Assembly: GCA_025642065.1 (NCBI GenBank)
Contig: JAODUP010000012.1
Coordinates: 2,355,001 to 2,419,000 of the forward strand
Direction of reading: 5' to 3'
Length of the DNA stretch: 64,000 nucleotides
Source of the DNA: Paralvinella palmiformis
Lineage: Eukaryota > Annelida > Polychaeta > Terebellida > Alvinellidae
Shown: piece by piece, positions 39,123 to 55,420 of the stretch
How the letters are laid out: each line of letters begins with the position of its first letter
Numbering within the stretch: the first letter of the stretch is position 1
The notes under the pieces: generated by a model
Databases searched by the model: none
Seen by the model: only the letters and a program-made list of their open reading frames with translations
Told to the model about the DNA's origin: nothing
Translations under genes and position numbers: made by a program

Positions 39123-39640
39123 ATTATTTCTATTGATACATCGTTTCACATCGGAATACATAGGTAACTAAGACAATCCTAGAAGATAGTATCTATTATA
39201 TAAATGTTATGTCTCCAGTATGGAATATTACACAGACAACAAAGCTATAGAAATTATTACTTTTAAAAATGGGACTGATTCCTTTATTGGCATGATGCCA
39301 GAAGTAAATAAAATCTTAGTGTAATACAATTTCAAAATCATCAACAAAAAGCTTCATGTCAATATTTCTGTTACATTCACATTTTTCGGTGTGATCTTTC
39401 TCATGCACTAAGTACTTTAGACCTAAACAGCGCAGACGCGGGATTCTCTATTTCCCATAAGTGGCGCTCACACTATTCACCATCTTTATTATTCCATCAG
39501 CCCCAGGTCCCGATAGGAATAAACTCCCAATCTGTGGACACCACTTCGCCATATTACAACGAAGATAAAGCGTTGCTTCGGGTCACTGGAAGGAAATGAA
39601 ACACACAAGTGTTCAGAAGCTAGTCAACGCCGCTAACTGA
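39123..39640. other. Unassigned sequence
   Basis: No feature recognised. Confidence 0.4.
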
Positions 39641-39699
39641 AGCCGTTATGTAGAGAGAGGCGAGTCTATAGAGAAGGAGAGGGGGGGGGGAGGGAGAGT

Positions 39700-39776
<77 letters not shown>

Positions 39777-39889
39777 CTAGATAGATGGAGAGGATACATT
39801 GATATAGGGAGAGGGGGAGAGATAGAGAGAGCTAAATAGATGGATAGATAGATAGATAGAGAGGGGAGTAGGGCGAGAGAGAGAGATAG

Positions 39890-39986
<97 letters not shown>

Positions 39987-40070
39987 AAAAGAGAGAGGGC
40001 GAGGATGAGGGTGAGAAGAGAAAGATAGAGGCAGAGCGAGGGAGGGAGCGAGAGAGAGAGGGGTTGTTTG
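39641..40070. repeat. Compound (GATA)n-(GA)n-(GT)n array
   Basis: A roughly 430-base block of GATA tetranucleotides (about 39700-39785), GA-rich purine runs, three GT blocks split by TATATG motifs and a GA-rich end. Long open frames on both strands here are artefacts. Confidence 0.95.
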
Positions 40071-40253
40071 AGGGGAACCGAACAGATGATGGAACCCAAC
40101 GAACGTAAAAGTGGCACGAATACCGTTCTCGGTCAGTTGTTTCTGTCAGATGATGTTTAGAGGCATAGAAGGCAATCATCTTTCCTCACTTTACAGCCCC
40201 CCAGTCGTAGACATTACGTTGATGGTTATAAGTTTTATATTGGTCAAATTACT

Positions 40254-40258
40254 GCACA

Positions 40259-40348
<90 letters not shown>

Positions 40349-40371
40349 TACATACACACACATACACACAC
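40254..40371. repeat. (CA)n with CATA interruptions
   Basis: About 118 bases of CA repeat with clustered ACATAC tetramers at the 3' side. Confidence 0.95.
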
Positions 40372-40548
40372 GACATGACTGAAGTAGATCTACATGACCG
40401 AAGTAGATCTACATGACCGAAGTAGATGTACATGACCGAAGTAGATATACATGACTGAAGTATATGTACATGACCGAAGTAGATGTACATGACTGAAGTA
40501 GATGTACATGACCGAAGTAGATGTACATGACTGAAGTAGATGTACATG
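40372..40548. repeat. 19-bp minisatellite
   Basis: About nine copies of ACATGACCGAAGTAGATGT, with C/T variation at GACC or GACT and ATCT, ATGT or ATAT at the unit end. The period is 19, so an open frame across it on the minus strand (part of 40191-40547) cycles through all three phases. It is not a gene. Confidence 0.9.
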
Positions 40549-40887
40549 ACGTCCCTATTGTTGTCTTTGGCACTTTATTCAGGTTTCCCCATTATCCATT
40601 TCTCCATTCCTCCTAAGACCCACGATGACGAAGATGAGACAGGTTGACCAATTTAATAATATTCATTTCCTTTGACATTACCTGAAGTACTTGCTTGATT
40701 CAAATATATTCCTATTAGTTATTCTCATGTATTTCCGGCCTATTTCTTCCATAACAGAAGATTAAAATAATTTGATAATTCGGAAACAACACCGTCGGGA
40801 CATGTGCGCGCGTATGTGTCTGTGCGTCATTTATTTAATTAATATATTATTAATAAGGGAAACGTCTTAAGTGTAATATTGTTAATA
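40549..40887. other. Unassigned sequence
   Basis: No feature recognised between the minisatellite and the LINE tail. Confidence 0.4.
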
Positions 40888-40945
40888 ATAATAATAATAA
40901 AATAATAATAATAATTATTATTATTATAATAATATTAATGCAAAT
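40888..40945. repeat. (AAT)n/(ATT)n array at a LINE 3' end
   Basis: An AAT run switches to ATT, forming a short palindrome, and joins the 3' end of the antisense LINE relic that follows. Confidence 0.85.
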
Positions 40946-42520
40946 TTAATAAATCGCTCTTACTAGGAGAACTATTCAAAGCCGCTGTAAAGTCATACCA
41001 CATATAATATGTCTGTAAAAATACAATAAAGACTTTAACAATAATCATTATTTATCTGTGAAAATAACCTTGAACAGGTGTGTTTTCAGGACAAGTTTTA
41101 ACTTTTTGTGAAGACAAGGCATTCTTATATCCCCCGACAACCTACTCCACAAAGTGGTGGCAGCAACACTAGATACACACACGACACGACCGTCATATAA
41201 CTTGAGCCGCCACACGTGTACTTTGAGTAGTATATGAATGGATAGTTTCAGTTTTCAGGATGACTTTCTAAAAGATATCAAGAACTGAATCCTGTGGTAC
41301 GTCAGATAACAATAACTGAACATCAGATAAAATACCATGAACGGGTATTATCAGGGAGCTTTGTTCCACTTAGAATTGAAACGATTCAAGTTTTTTACTT
41401 GACAAACCGAACATGTCTTTGAACCTCAAAGTCTGAAATGTGGCAGATAGGTCCAGAAGAACAATCAATACTGGTTTACCTTTATGATAATATAATTGTT
41501 CACCAGAACAAGGCTATTTCGGTGCTGTAATAACTTTTATATGCGGAATGTAGTGATTCATTAAGTTTAAATTATTGAATAAATATTTATTTAGACGGAA
41601 AGTTATTACCCTTTTTATGATTTTAGATTAAAATGTTAGATTCGAAACAGGTCTGTATTTGGTTAGAAAATTACAGCGCTTTTTTTATTTTTATTTTTAT
41701 TAAGGGCAGCTTTAATCGCACCCACATATAATAATGTATTAACTATCTTTGTAATCTGGCTTATCAGAACATCCTGACAGTCTTTCACAAGCTATGTGGG
41801 CAGACAATAATTGTCTGTTATCGGCTTCTGTAAGACGCTCGAATCTATACATCATGGCCATGTAGGATCCTTCTGCCAATGATATATCAAGTGATGAGGT
41901 GCTGGAGGGGAACCCGTTATGTATATTTAATATCCTTTGGCAGAAGAGGTTATTAAAGCAGTGGACTTAATCTGAGTTGATAATATTTTGTGTTTGATGC
42001 TTCCAGTAGAGTACTTTATTTATAAGCTGAAAACAGATCTTTGATTTCCCTTGACTGTTTTAATATTGTTATTTTAATATTCTGATTTGGACGAAGCAGA
42101 GATATTTTTAACTTGAATTTTATTAACCTTGAACGCTTCATAATAAACATACGAACTAGTTCTGATCCATAGCCACTCACAGTACTATATGTGTATTTTT
42201 CTAGCCTGTTTATTTTTTAAAGTACTTTGGAAGTAGTGGATTTTTTGGCAATCACTTTGTCCTAATAGGTGCATGCTGATCTCCGAGGTCCATCAATGTA
42301 CTATTACAGAGATCAACCAGGTTGATGATCATTATCATCTGGTGCATCCAATACCAGAGAAAAGTGCCGCAGATCAGCAAAAAAAACCATCCTTTTTAAT
42401 CGACTTGTAGTTTCTATATGAAACAATTTTAGCTGAAACAGAATGTTTCTGAGAATGTACATCAGTGCTAATAAAGAAAAAATCAGACACATTATCATCA
42501 CTGGTATTCGTCTTTTCTGA
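40946..42520 (-). mobile_element. CR1/L2-like LINE relic, heavily decayed
   Basis: The 3' part (40946-41100) aligns with those of the elements at 12413 and 63061: TTTAATAAA, GCGC-type pair and a GCTGTAAAGT block. Further along the minus strand are degraded versions of the same coding blocks: LVKDCQDVLISQITKI near 41750, a VKNLNRFNSK-type stretch near 41400, and the endonuclease/linker segment near 42300-42480 (ISTDVHSQKHSVSAKI, compare IGNDVFLQKQ in the 14.1-kb relic). It is saturated with stops and indels and is older than the other LINE relics here. Confidence 0.65.
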
Positions 42521-42694
42521 TGTATACTTATGTATGTTCTAACTCTACAACGCCAATAGATTGCAACAAAATAAAAAAATATTTGATATGTTTTCAAATA
42601 ATATTACCAACTTTTATATTATTGTTGTTATCATCAACTCCATCGCATTCACAAAATATTTTTCTGTGAATAAACTAATTTTATTTCAATATCA

Positions 42695-42932
42695 AACGCC
42701 TCTTTGGCCTCATGGATTAGAGAGTGGTGTTCCTTACCATTGGTTATGCTGGGCAGGTGGTCGGAGGAGCCTTTTATGGCAACTGGCAGGGTTTTCTCCA
42801 CCGAATAGGCCATCTATTGTAAATTTTAAATTTGTTTATAATTAGTCCTCGTGATGAAGCATTAAATTACACATCATATGCGTCTCCCTCATTTGAAGTA
42901 GTCAAGCCATGTAAAATAACTGCCAGTTTCAC

Positions 42933-42989
<57 letters not shown>

Positions 42990-42990
42990 G
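42695..42990 (+). mobile_element. SINE family E with (ATT)n tail
   Basis: A tRNA-like head starts near 42700 (TGGCCTCATGGATTAGAGAG). The body contains CATATGCGTCTCCCTCATTT and CAAGCCATGTAAAATAACTG, and it ends in a 50-base ATT array. The same body, in reverse, precedes an AAT array at 61649-61745. Two independent copies with the same body and the same tail define the family. Confidence 0.65.
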
Positions 42991-43204
42991 TAGTAGTAGT
43001 AGTGGTAGTATTATTAGTGAAAATAACCTATGGTATTCATCGCAATATACAAGGAAATACTTAGGGTATATCAATTCATCGCCTGTTTTTCTTATATTAA
43101 ATTGTTTCCTCAATAGTTCGCTTTCGTTTAAAATATTTGATCCACATATTGGAATTCGATTGCAACAATTCCCAGATGTTTCAGCCTCAAATAAAATGAA
43201 TCTA
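42991..43204. other. (GTA)n remnant and unassigned sequence
   Basis: A short GTA/GTG repeat at 42988-43015 is followed by unique AT-rich sequence. Confidence 0.4.
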
Positions 43205-43300
43205 GAACCGTCAACTCAATCTCTGGACGATTATTCACGGGACTGAGTCCAGAGTGGCGACTATTCATGCTGAGACATGGGCAAGTGGAGAAGATCTCCG
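43205..43300 (+). repeat. R1-associated 110-base module, fragment
   Basis: Shares TCTGGACG, GGGACTGA(A/G)TCCAGAGTGG, CGACT and GCTGAGACATG in order with the extra module of the solo R1 copy at 19.93-20.02 kb. Confidence 0.65.
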
Positions 43301-43524
43301 ATTTAGTTACATATGTCTAATGTCTAGAAATGTAACATGATGAATAAATTGTTTGCGTGATTAACTTTGTCCAGAATTTCATTGTGTATCAAATAAGTAA
43401 CTTGAAGCTTATCAAATGAAACATCTTGATGTCAGCTAGTCACCTTCAATGATGATGGACAGAGGTATAACGTATGACATATATGAGATTGACCTGATAA
43501 GCAGCAATCAAAAAGAGGTAAGGA

Positions 43525-43621
43525 ATATTACTACTACTACTACTACTACTACTACTACAACAAGAACAACAACAACTACTACTACTACTAATGCAACTAC
43601 TACTACTACTATTACTACTAT
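43525..43621. repeat. (ACT)n / (ACA)n trinucleotide array
   Basis: Consecutive ACT runs with ACA interruptions, immediately upstream of a SINE. Confidence 0.9.
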
Positions 43622-43624
43622 AAC

Positions 43625-43800
43625 TGGCCGCCTCCGTGGTCTTGCGGTAGCGTATTGGACCAGAGATCACTATAACCCGTGTTCGGATCTCGGCGTAGGC
43701 ATATCTGAAGGGTGTTTCATCTTTGAGTTCGCTTCATTACCTTTGGAGGTCGTTCGACCCATTTAGCCTACCTAGTGCACAGAAGTGGCCGTAAAACATC
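43625..43800 (+). mobile_element. tRNA-derived SINE, family A, near full length
   Basis: The head GGCCGCCTCCGTGGTCTTGC carries box A (TGGTCTTGCGGTAGCGTATTGG) and box B (GTTCGGATCTC) about 30 bases apart. The body runs ATCTGAAGGGTGTTTCATC, TTCATTACCTTTGGAGG, CCCATTTAGCCTACCTAGTG and TGGCCGTAAAAC, followed by an ATC/ACA trinucleotide tail. The 3' body recurs at 45168-45218 (minus) and the whole layout at 58872-59058. Confidence 0.75.
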
Positions 43801-43913
43801 AATTATCATCATCATCATCATTACTACAATTACAACAACTACTACAACAACTACAACAACTACAACAAGAACTACTACTACTACTATTACTACTAATACT
43901 AATAATAATAATA
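43801..43913. repeat. Mixed trinucleotide array (ATC)(ACA)(ACT)(AAT)
   Basis: Continues directly from the tail of the family A SINE and ends at an AAT run. Confidence 0.85.
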
Positions 43914-43975
43914 AATGTTTATGGCGCCAATATCCTCGAAGATAATCGAGGTCAGGGGCGCACCTAGTACAGGGG
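43914..43975 (-). mobile_element. Possible LINE 3' terminus
   Basis: Next to the AAT run, GGCGCCAATATCC and GGTCAGGGGCGC form the paired GGCGC/GCGC arrangement seen at the other LINE ends in this window. No coding remnant follows. Confidence 0.35.
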
Positions 43976-44519
43976 TTGGACAATATCATAGTCACGGTAC
44001 AATGCAAAATTTGTCAACAATGAGAATGAGAACAATAAGGAGACCGTGTGACAACCCTTGCTAAGCGGTTCTGAACACACTGAAGTTTTGCAATAATAAT
44101 AAAAATAAATATTAATAATTCAAGAATACTTGATATATTAGCTATTTGTCAACTGTTGGAGAATTGCCTTACGAGTGACAGTCATAAACTACTGGCATTA
44201 AGGCAGGACTCTGAAAACAAACGCCTCTAACCTAAAACGTAACAGTTTACATCAAAGGTAAAAACAAATATAATTTCAATGGCTATAGGAAATCAAATCA
44301 TATCAATATTATATTAAAGAATATGATAGATGATATCAAAGAAAAAACATACGGGATAATTCTGAAATGGATAAATATTTTATCTTAAAGGAGAACAGTA
44401 ATAGGTGCACGAATAAAACCATGTCAGAGGTCACGATTGGGCCATGGTCTATTGAATATCAAATTAATGCTCAATATTTGCTCGTTAGTAATATTTTTTA
44501 ATAATGCATGTTGATATAG
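43976..44519. other. Unassigned sequence
   Basis: No feature recognised. Confidence 0.35.
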
Positions 44520-44570
44520 CGCCAGAACCAGGTAACCCTGTTCGGAGGCGCTGTAAAAGTATTATTATTC
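44520..44570. mobile_element. LINE/SINE 3'-end hairpin remnant
   Basis: TAGCGCCAGAACC and GGAGGCGCTGTAAAAG form a short GCGCC/GGCGC stem-loop adjoining an ATT run, as at the LINE ends near 12430 and 40980. Confidence 0.4.
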
Positions 44571-44792
44571 CAGACTCAGACCCAACACACATCTCAACTC
44601 CCAAGGGAGGATACAACGTATGCTGCCATTAAAGGCGCAAAGCGTTACTCAAACACACAGCCATCACGTCCTGTCCGGTTCTCATTTATATGGATGAGTA
44701 AACCAGTCAACAACATGACGTCATTGCTCGCGACCCATCAGCTACAAGTCGTACGCTCTAACTACCTGTGCTACCACGGCTCAGTTCTAAAT
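44571..44792 (-). mobile_element. tRNA-derived SINE, family B, copy 1
   Basis: Reading the minus strand, the head CTGAGCCGTGGTAGCACAGG is followed by TAGTTAGAGC (box A). The body contains ACCGGACAGGACGTGATGGC, CTCCCTTGGGAGTTGAG and a CTGAGTC end, with an AAT tail on the left. The body matches 56795-57000 on the same strand. Confidence 0.65.
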
Positions 44793-45167
44793 AGTAATTC
44801 GGAATAATAAAAATAGGAAACGTTTTAATTTATATTTGACACGCTTCATTTCAAGGAACAAATTAGATGGAAGTAGCCCTTTGATTTCATCGATGGAAGC
44901 CAATTTCTCATCATGAGGTAAACCATTTGCTAATATCATAACGGTTACTACGGTGCTGTTTTAGAAACATCCAAGTACGTTTCGTTTGATGTCAGCAGTT
45001 TATATGATCTAGTCTTTTTTATCCCCCACCAATGGACACGCCTCAGCCTTTTAAAAATGTTTACAAATCTTCCTTCCGCGGCCTCAGATTCGTCATAGAT
45101 GTTTGGGATTGTCAGATCATTTTGGTTTTAAGAACAAATATCGTTGAAGAAATTTTTGACTCTGTGA

Positions 45168-45218
45168 TGGTTGTTGTTTTACGGCCAATTTTGTGCGCAA
45201 GGTAGGCTAAATGGGCCG
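45168..45218 (-). mobile_element. 5'-truncated SINE family A insertion with 14-bp target-site duplication
   Basis: The 51-base insert, read on the minus strand, is CGGCCCATTTAGCCTACCTT then GCGCACAAAATTGGCCGTAA and AACAACAACC, matching the 3' end of the SINE at 43625. It is flanked by perfect TTTTGACTCTGTGA copies at 45154-45167 and 45219-45232. This is the hallmark of target-primed reverse transcription. Confidence 0.85.
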
Positions 45219-45373
45219 TTTTGACTCTGTGACAAGTGAGTGCAAATTTAAATTAAAACAAATAGTTTTACAATTAAACGGTTAATACAGTTTCCCTCCC
45301 TTTTCTGCCGAGGCTTTGCACCTAAAAGCATCAATATGAATAAGTATAAATATCGGCACACATCGCAGATATT

Positions 45374-45374
45374 G

Positions 45375-45416
<42 letters not shown>
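45374..45416. repeat. (CA)n-(GA)n microsatellite
   Basis: A short CA run is followed directly by a GA run. Confidence 0.9.
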
Positions 45417-45559
45417 GAAAGGTGACCGGCAGAGGACTAAGATAACAAACGTGGGGGTGGAATATTAATACGATCAATGAGTCTTTTAGAGACGTAAAGC
45501 CAATCCCTCCATTCTCTCGGCTCATCGACCGATCGTATTGGTTCTTCTATTAGTCATAG

Positions 45560-45630
45560 TGACTGTAGTAGTAGCAGTAGTAGTAGTAGTAGTAATGACA
45601 GTAGTAGCTGTAATGGCTGTAGTGGCTGTT
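45560..45630. repeat. (GTA)n degenerate array
   Basis: About ten GTA units, then GTA/GCT/GTG-type triplets decaying to the right. Confidence 0.8.
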
Positions 45631-45701
45631 ATCCTGCACGCTAGGCTAATAGCTCACTCCAGGGACGTACTACTACGGCTCGCAATAAACTAATGATAGT
45701 A

Positions 45702-45715
45702 GTTGTCATGGTAAC
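45702..45715 (+). promoter_or_regulatory. Possible RFX X-box
   Basis: GTTGTCATGGTAAC fits the published X-box consensus GTHNYYATRRNAAC at every position. A window this size is expected to contain such a match by chance roughly once in a few windows, and no gene is visible downstream, so this is only a candidate. Confidence 0.2.
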
Positions 45716-46489
45716 TGTGTACGCCGACTAATGTATTAGGTTACCTATCGCCTTAGGAGTTGTTTAGATTGTGGTTAGATACTTTTATAACAATCGATCA
45801 TTATCGATTTTTAAGCTTAATACACGGCCCTCTAAGTCATTAATAATTAAATCAACTATTATTTGGTTGATAATTTTGGGAGATGCGTAAATAAAGTAAG
45901 GGCATCGTTATGCGAAGTTATGGGCCAGATCCAAAAGGGACTCTATGTAATATAGAGTGTGGAAGAGTGGGTGAGTGAGATAAACATATAATGTTGTGAT
46001 TCGATCCTACGACATAAAAATTGGCATTGCATTACCATACGAACATAAGATAGAGAGATCAATACATCAGTAATTCAGAACAAGTGGAGAACACAAACGA
46101 ACACACACACACACGTAAACACACAAACACACACACCGAGGTAAATATTTTTATATGTATTGACAGAAATTATACGACAACTAGTGTATTAGTATAGAAG
46201 ACGCCCGAGACATGTTGACACATTATTCGTATCAACTGTATGTCAAGACAGGACAGTGTACACTGCTGAGTGTTAACACAAAACGTCTATTCGATTATAC
46301 GTTGTACTTAGTAAATCGTCATTTCTCATCGTTCTATCACCATTACTGGACCGACCTCGTGGCGATGGTAACGCCCCTAGCGAGAGAAAACGTCATTACG
46401 ATCGACTTATCGGTGTGAAGATGGAAATAACCGGCTACGTCAACAAACGAGTTATACGGTCTACTGTCTGAGTCCATACTGCTAATAAC
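45716..46489. other. Unassigned repeat-poor sequence
   Basis: Apart from a short CA run at 46095-46135, the sequence appears unique. The frame at 46212-46418 has no recognised domain. Confidence 0.35.
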
Positions 46490-46820
46490 TGGCCTAATGG
46501 ATAACTAATGGCGGAATGGACGGGGCGGGGGATGCGCAACTTCGGCCACTAGTCTAATGGTGGTTTAATGGAAACGTCTATTGGCAAACGTTGTCCTCTC
46601 TGCAATGCGACAATCGTAGCCAACGGGGGCTGGCACGGGTAAACATTGTATAAATAATGAAACGTCAAAACATGTCACAGAGGATAATGGAAGCTAGCTT
46701 GAGTGGACATCACACTGCCAGAGAAGAGACACCCAACTCAAATGATGACTCATCTGAATATAAATACAACGCTCTCGTAACACAACAGGGCCCATAATGA
46801 CCGTTACTAATGGCAAATGT
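46490..46820. promoter_or_regulatory. Candidate cis-regulatory stretch with clustered TAATGG motifs and an AP-1-type site
   Basis: TAATGG, a homeodomain-type core, occurs at 46495, 46506, 46555, 46566, about 46685 and about 46808. A near-palindromic GATGACTCATC (AP-1/Maf-type TGACTCA core) sits at about 46744-46754. The stretch is richer in GC than its surroundings and lacks repeats and open frames. Regulatory function is inferred from motif clustering only. Confidence 0.25.
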
Positions 46821-47620
46821 GGTCGTCTCAAAAAGCATCTAAACAGTCCGACAGCAGTCTGTTTTGTTAACTATTGTACTTTGATTACACGACGTGCGCT
46901 GTCGTGATGCTTCAGATGGACAAATATTGTAATCTCACAATGCTAGCTGATGGCCTATTGTCTCTTCATGAATGTCACAGGCAGCTAAACTTTTACTAAA
47001 TTACGTTTGAGTTTGACTAAGAACTGCTTTCACTAATACGATGGATTAGCTAATAGTAGTGACAGTACTGCTTTGAGGTTAGTAACGGAAACCTACACAA
47101 ATCAAATAGATACTAATTGAGCCTGTTAGTACTCGTCTGAAAAACGGGCACACGCACACACAATCACAAATATGTGACGTGTCACTGCGCCATCGAGGCA
47201 CGTTGCTGCAGCCACTTACTGACACTAGACACTAGTTGACACCGGTAGTTATCGAATAATATTAAGCTCGTCCAGAGTAAATGCTGGTAAATAATGTAGC
47301 CATTAATTGACGCTAAAATACTGCGTCGTTCTTTCTATTTATCAAGTGTTGGTATATTCTATGTCAAATATATTCATGTCCTGATTCAGTTAATATTTAA
47401 CTGATGAAATAGACAAATTGCGGGTCTAAAGTAAGCCAACCATTCCAATTAGTGCGTGTAAGTACCAAGCATATAGTCAAACAGCCAACCACAAATAAGT
47501 TATAATTTTATAAAAACTAATCTTGTTTTTGTTTCAGCTTTTCCTAGCTGAATATATTATGTATTTGGCTGGAAAGAATTGTGTATTTTTAAAGACGTAA
47601 ATCTGATACATCCATATCAT
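46821..47620. other. Unassigned repeat-poor sequence
   Basis: No gene, RNA or repeat recognised. Confidence 0.4.
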
Positions 47621-47624
47621 TATT

Positions 47625-47708
47625 TATTGTCAAGCGCCTTAGAATAACCTTCTTACAGGTTATGTAGGGCGCTATATAAAGTTTTTATATTATTATATTA
47701 TTATAATT
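47625..47708 (+). mobile_element. LINE (CR1/L2-type) 3' terminus only
   Basis: AAGCGCCTTAGAATAACC, then GGGCGCTATATAAA and an ATT-rich tail, is the usual 3' end of CR1/L2-group LINEs and the SINEs they mobilise. No coding remnant precedes it. Confidence 0.6.
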
Positions 47709-50886
<3,178 letters not shown>

Positions 50887-50890
<4 letters not shown>

Positions 50891-51212
50891 TACTCAATCA
50901 AACTTGGAACATTGTCAAGGTGTTAATAATGTGTTATTATTATGAACATAGTTAGTGTGAACAATTAATACAAGTAAATAATACCAGACTCGCATATTAA
51001 AGATTGTAATTTTTGTATGAATATAATAATACTCTAATAATGTTAAGTAATATCACTAACGTGTATGTTATCACTTATTATTTTTTGTTAAATATAAATA
51101 GGCCAGGTTGACATTATAAAGTCATCACAAAACTGTCTGTTGCTGTATGTCATGTTAGAATTAATTAATTCATTAATTCCAGTCTCGACATCATAATAAT
51201 CTTAATTACTTG
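50887..51212. other. Unassigned AT-rich sequence
   Basis: Likely the intron or flank just upstream of membrane-protein copy 2. Nothing recognised. Confidence 0.35.
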
Positions 51213-51230
51213 GTGACTATTCCATTTCAG
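51213..51230 (+). other. Predicted 3' splice acceptor of membrane-protein copy 2
   Basis: TGACTATTCCATTTCAG ends at 51230, 56 bases upstream of the conserved ATG at 51287. Equivalent tracts precede copies 1 and 3. Confidence 0.6.
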
Positions 51231-51286
51231 ATGCGAAATAAACTCGACGCCAGCACACGCTAGTGATATACGTATTAACCAGTGGG

Positions 51287-51642
51287 ATGACGTCACTGAC
51301 CGAAGGACCAACGGTGGCGGCTGCCGACCAATCAGAGCCAACATCCGGTGGCCTAACTAGGTCAGCCGGAGTGTTAACGTTATTAGTGCTGGCTGTGCTA
51401 TGCGCCATTTTGGGTGTCATTTATGGATATATATATACTTTATCCAAATTACACCGAAGTCGAACAGGACGAGGCAATACGTTCAGAAACAAACCGAGGA
51501 AGAAGAGCAAGGTAGCACTGACACATCGACGCATCTATATCTCTTCAGAAAGTCCTGTTATGGAAGAAGAAGATGTCGCCGAGGTACTACTCCGAGTGCC
51601 CGAGTTATATTTTCTTGCAGTAAGATATTTACAAATGCATAA
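51287..51642 (+). pseudogene. Small single-pass membrane protein, copy 2, frame-disrupted and extended
   Basis: The ATG at 51287 opens MTSLTEGPTVAAADQSEPTS, then a transmembrane segment VLTLLVLAVLCAILGVIYGY. At 51430-51437 the GYIY codons contain one TA dinucleotide more than the paralogues, shifting the frame by 2. In the new frame the tail resumes as FIQITPKSNRTRQYVQKQTE, EEEQGSTDTSTHLYLFRKS. The TGA that ends copies 1 and 3 is TGT here, so the tail frame runs about 26 further residues (CYGRRRCRRGTTPS...) to the TAA at 51640-51642. The frame without the shift stays open to 51733. Slippage in a TATATATA coding run explains the shift; it could be a real mutation, an allele or an assembly error. 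Function unknown. Confidence 0.75.
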
Positions 51643-51733
51643 ACACGATAGGGATCTGGTCGGGTCACGAGGGAGTTTAGTGTCCTCAGTAATCACCGAC
51701 GACTTCTTCATACGAGTCCTCGCGAACGTTTGA

Positions 51734-51919
51734 AGGAGGAAAACGTTGTGTCCTCGGAGCGGGATTATATTTTCGAATGGACCTTAGTTAGTTATTGGCC
51801 TCTGAGTCGAGCTTGTTACTTTTCAATGGAGACGAAGATGAAAGGAGAAAAGAACCTCCTCTGATGTACGGTCTTTGATACTGAATGGATTGCAGTTTGG
51901 TCACTTCGCTCTATATGAC

Positions 51920-51926
<7 letters not shown>
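51734..51926. other. Sequence 3' of copy 2
   Basis: No polyadenylation signal or gene was identified with confidence. Confidence 0.3.
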
Positions 51927-54729
<2,803 letters not shown>

Positions 54730-54780
<51 letters not shown>

Positions 54781-54781
54781 C

Positions 54782-54862
<81 letters not shown>
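54730..54862. repeat. (CT)n-(TA)n compound array
   Basis: About 75 bases of CT with one CCCC interruption, followed by about 58 bases of TA. Confidence 0.95.
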
Positions 54863-54865
<3 letters not shown>

Positions 54866-55089
54866 AATATGTATTTATTGTAAGTACCGCTTGGTTGCCG
54901 CATTATTATTTTTATTTAGTGTGCTATTACAAAAATTAAATAAACATATTTTCGGGATCGTTATTTAACGTCTATTCATGCTGGCTGCTGGAACAGCCCG
55001 GAATCATAAAGTACGCTCTTGACAAATTAAATATCTGCTTATACACATAGATATATCCGTGTCTGACTGCTAAATACGAGGATGACACG

Positions 55090-55420
55090 AGAATGGCATT
55101 GATGTTTGGACCCTAATGGCTCCCTGGGGAGCAGCTGCCACGCTATGGTTCGGTAGTCTATTTGCCGAGACGCGGACAACTATTCAGCATGTTTTCGCTT
55201 CATCTTAACGCCGACAAATTGCCTTTGACCGCTTTGGGAGGCTAAAGCCAAGGTGTGCACACTCGATGTTAGGTGGGCACTTTGACTTCATATCGTACTA
55301 TGAAAGGCGGCCACCTCAGGGGGGGGGGCGTAGTTGGCATCTTCTCGAATTACGGTCACAATAACTGGGCACAGTTGGCGATGGCGGAGCCGAGCTGCTG
55401 CTAATGAGCCGCTCTTCGAA
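55090..55420. promoter_or_regulatory. GC-richer island, possible regulatory or exonic remnant
   Basis: This stretch has markedly higher GC than its flanks, no microsatellite apart from a G9 run at 55320, and no long frame. It includes CCCTGGGGAGC, GGCGGCCACCTCAG and CAGTTGGCGATGGCGG. No function can be assigned; the GC contrast is the only evidence. Confidence 0.2.

Noticed and set aside
39620..40179. Open frames of 115-165 codons on the minus strand
   Set aside because: They consist almost entirely of translated GATA, GA, GT and CA microsatellites and change content with frame.
40254..40548. CRISPR-like regular repeat array
   Set aside because: The units are contiguous without unique spacers, in a clearly eukaryotic context.
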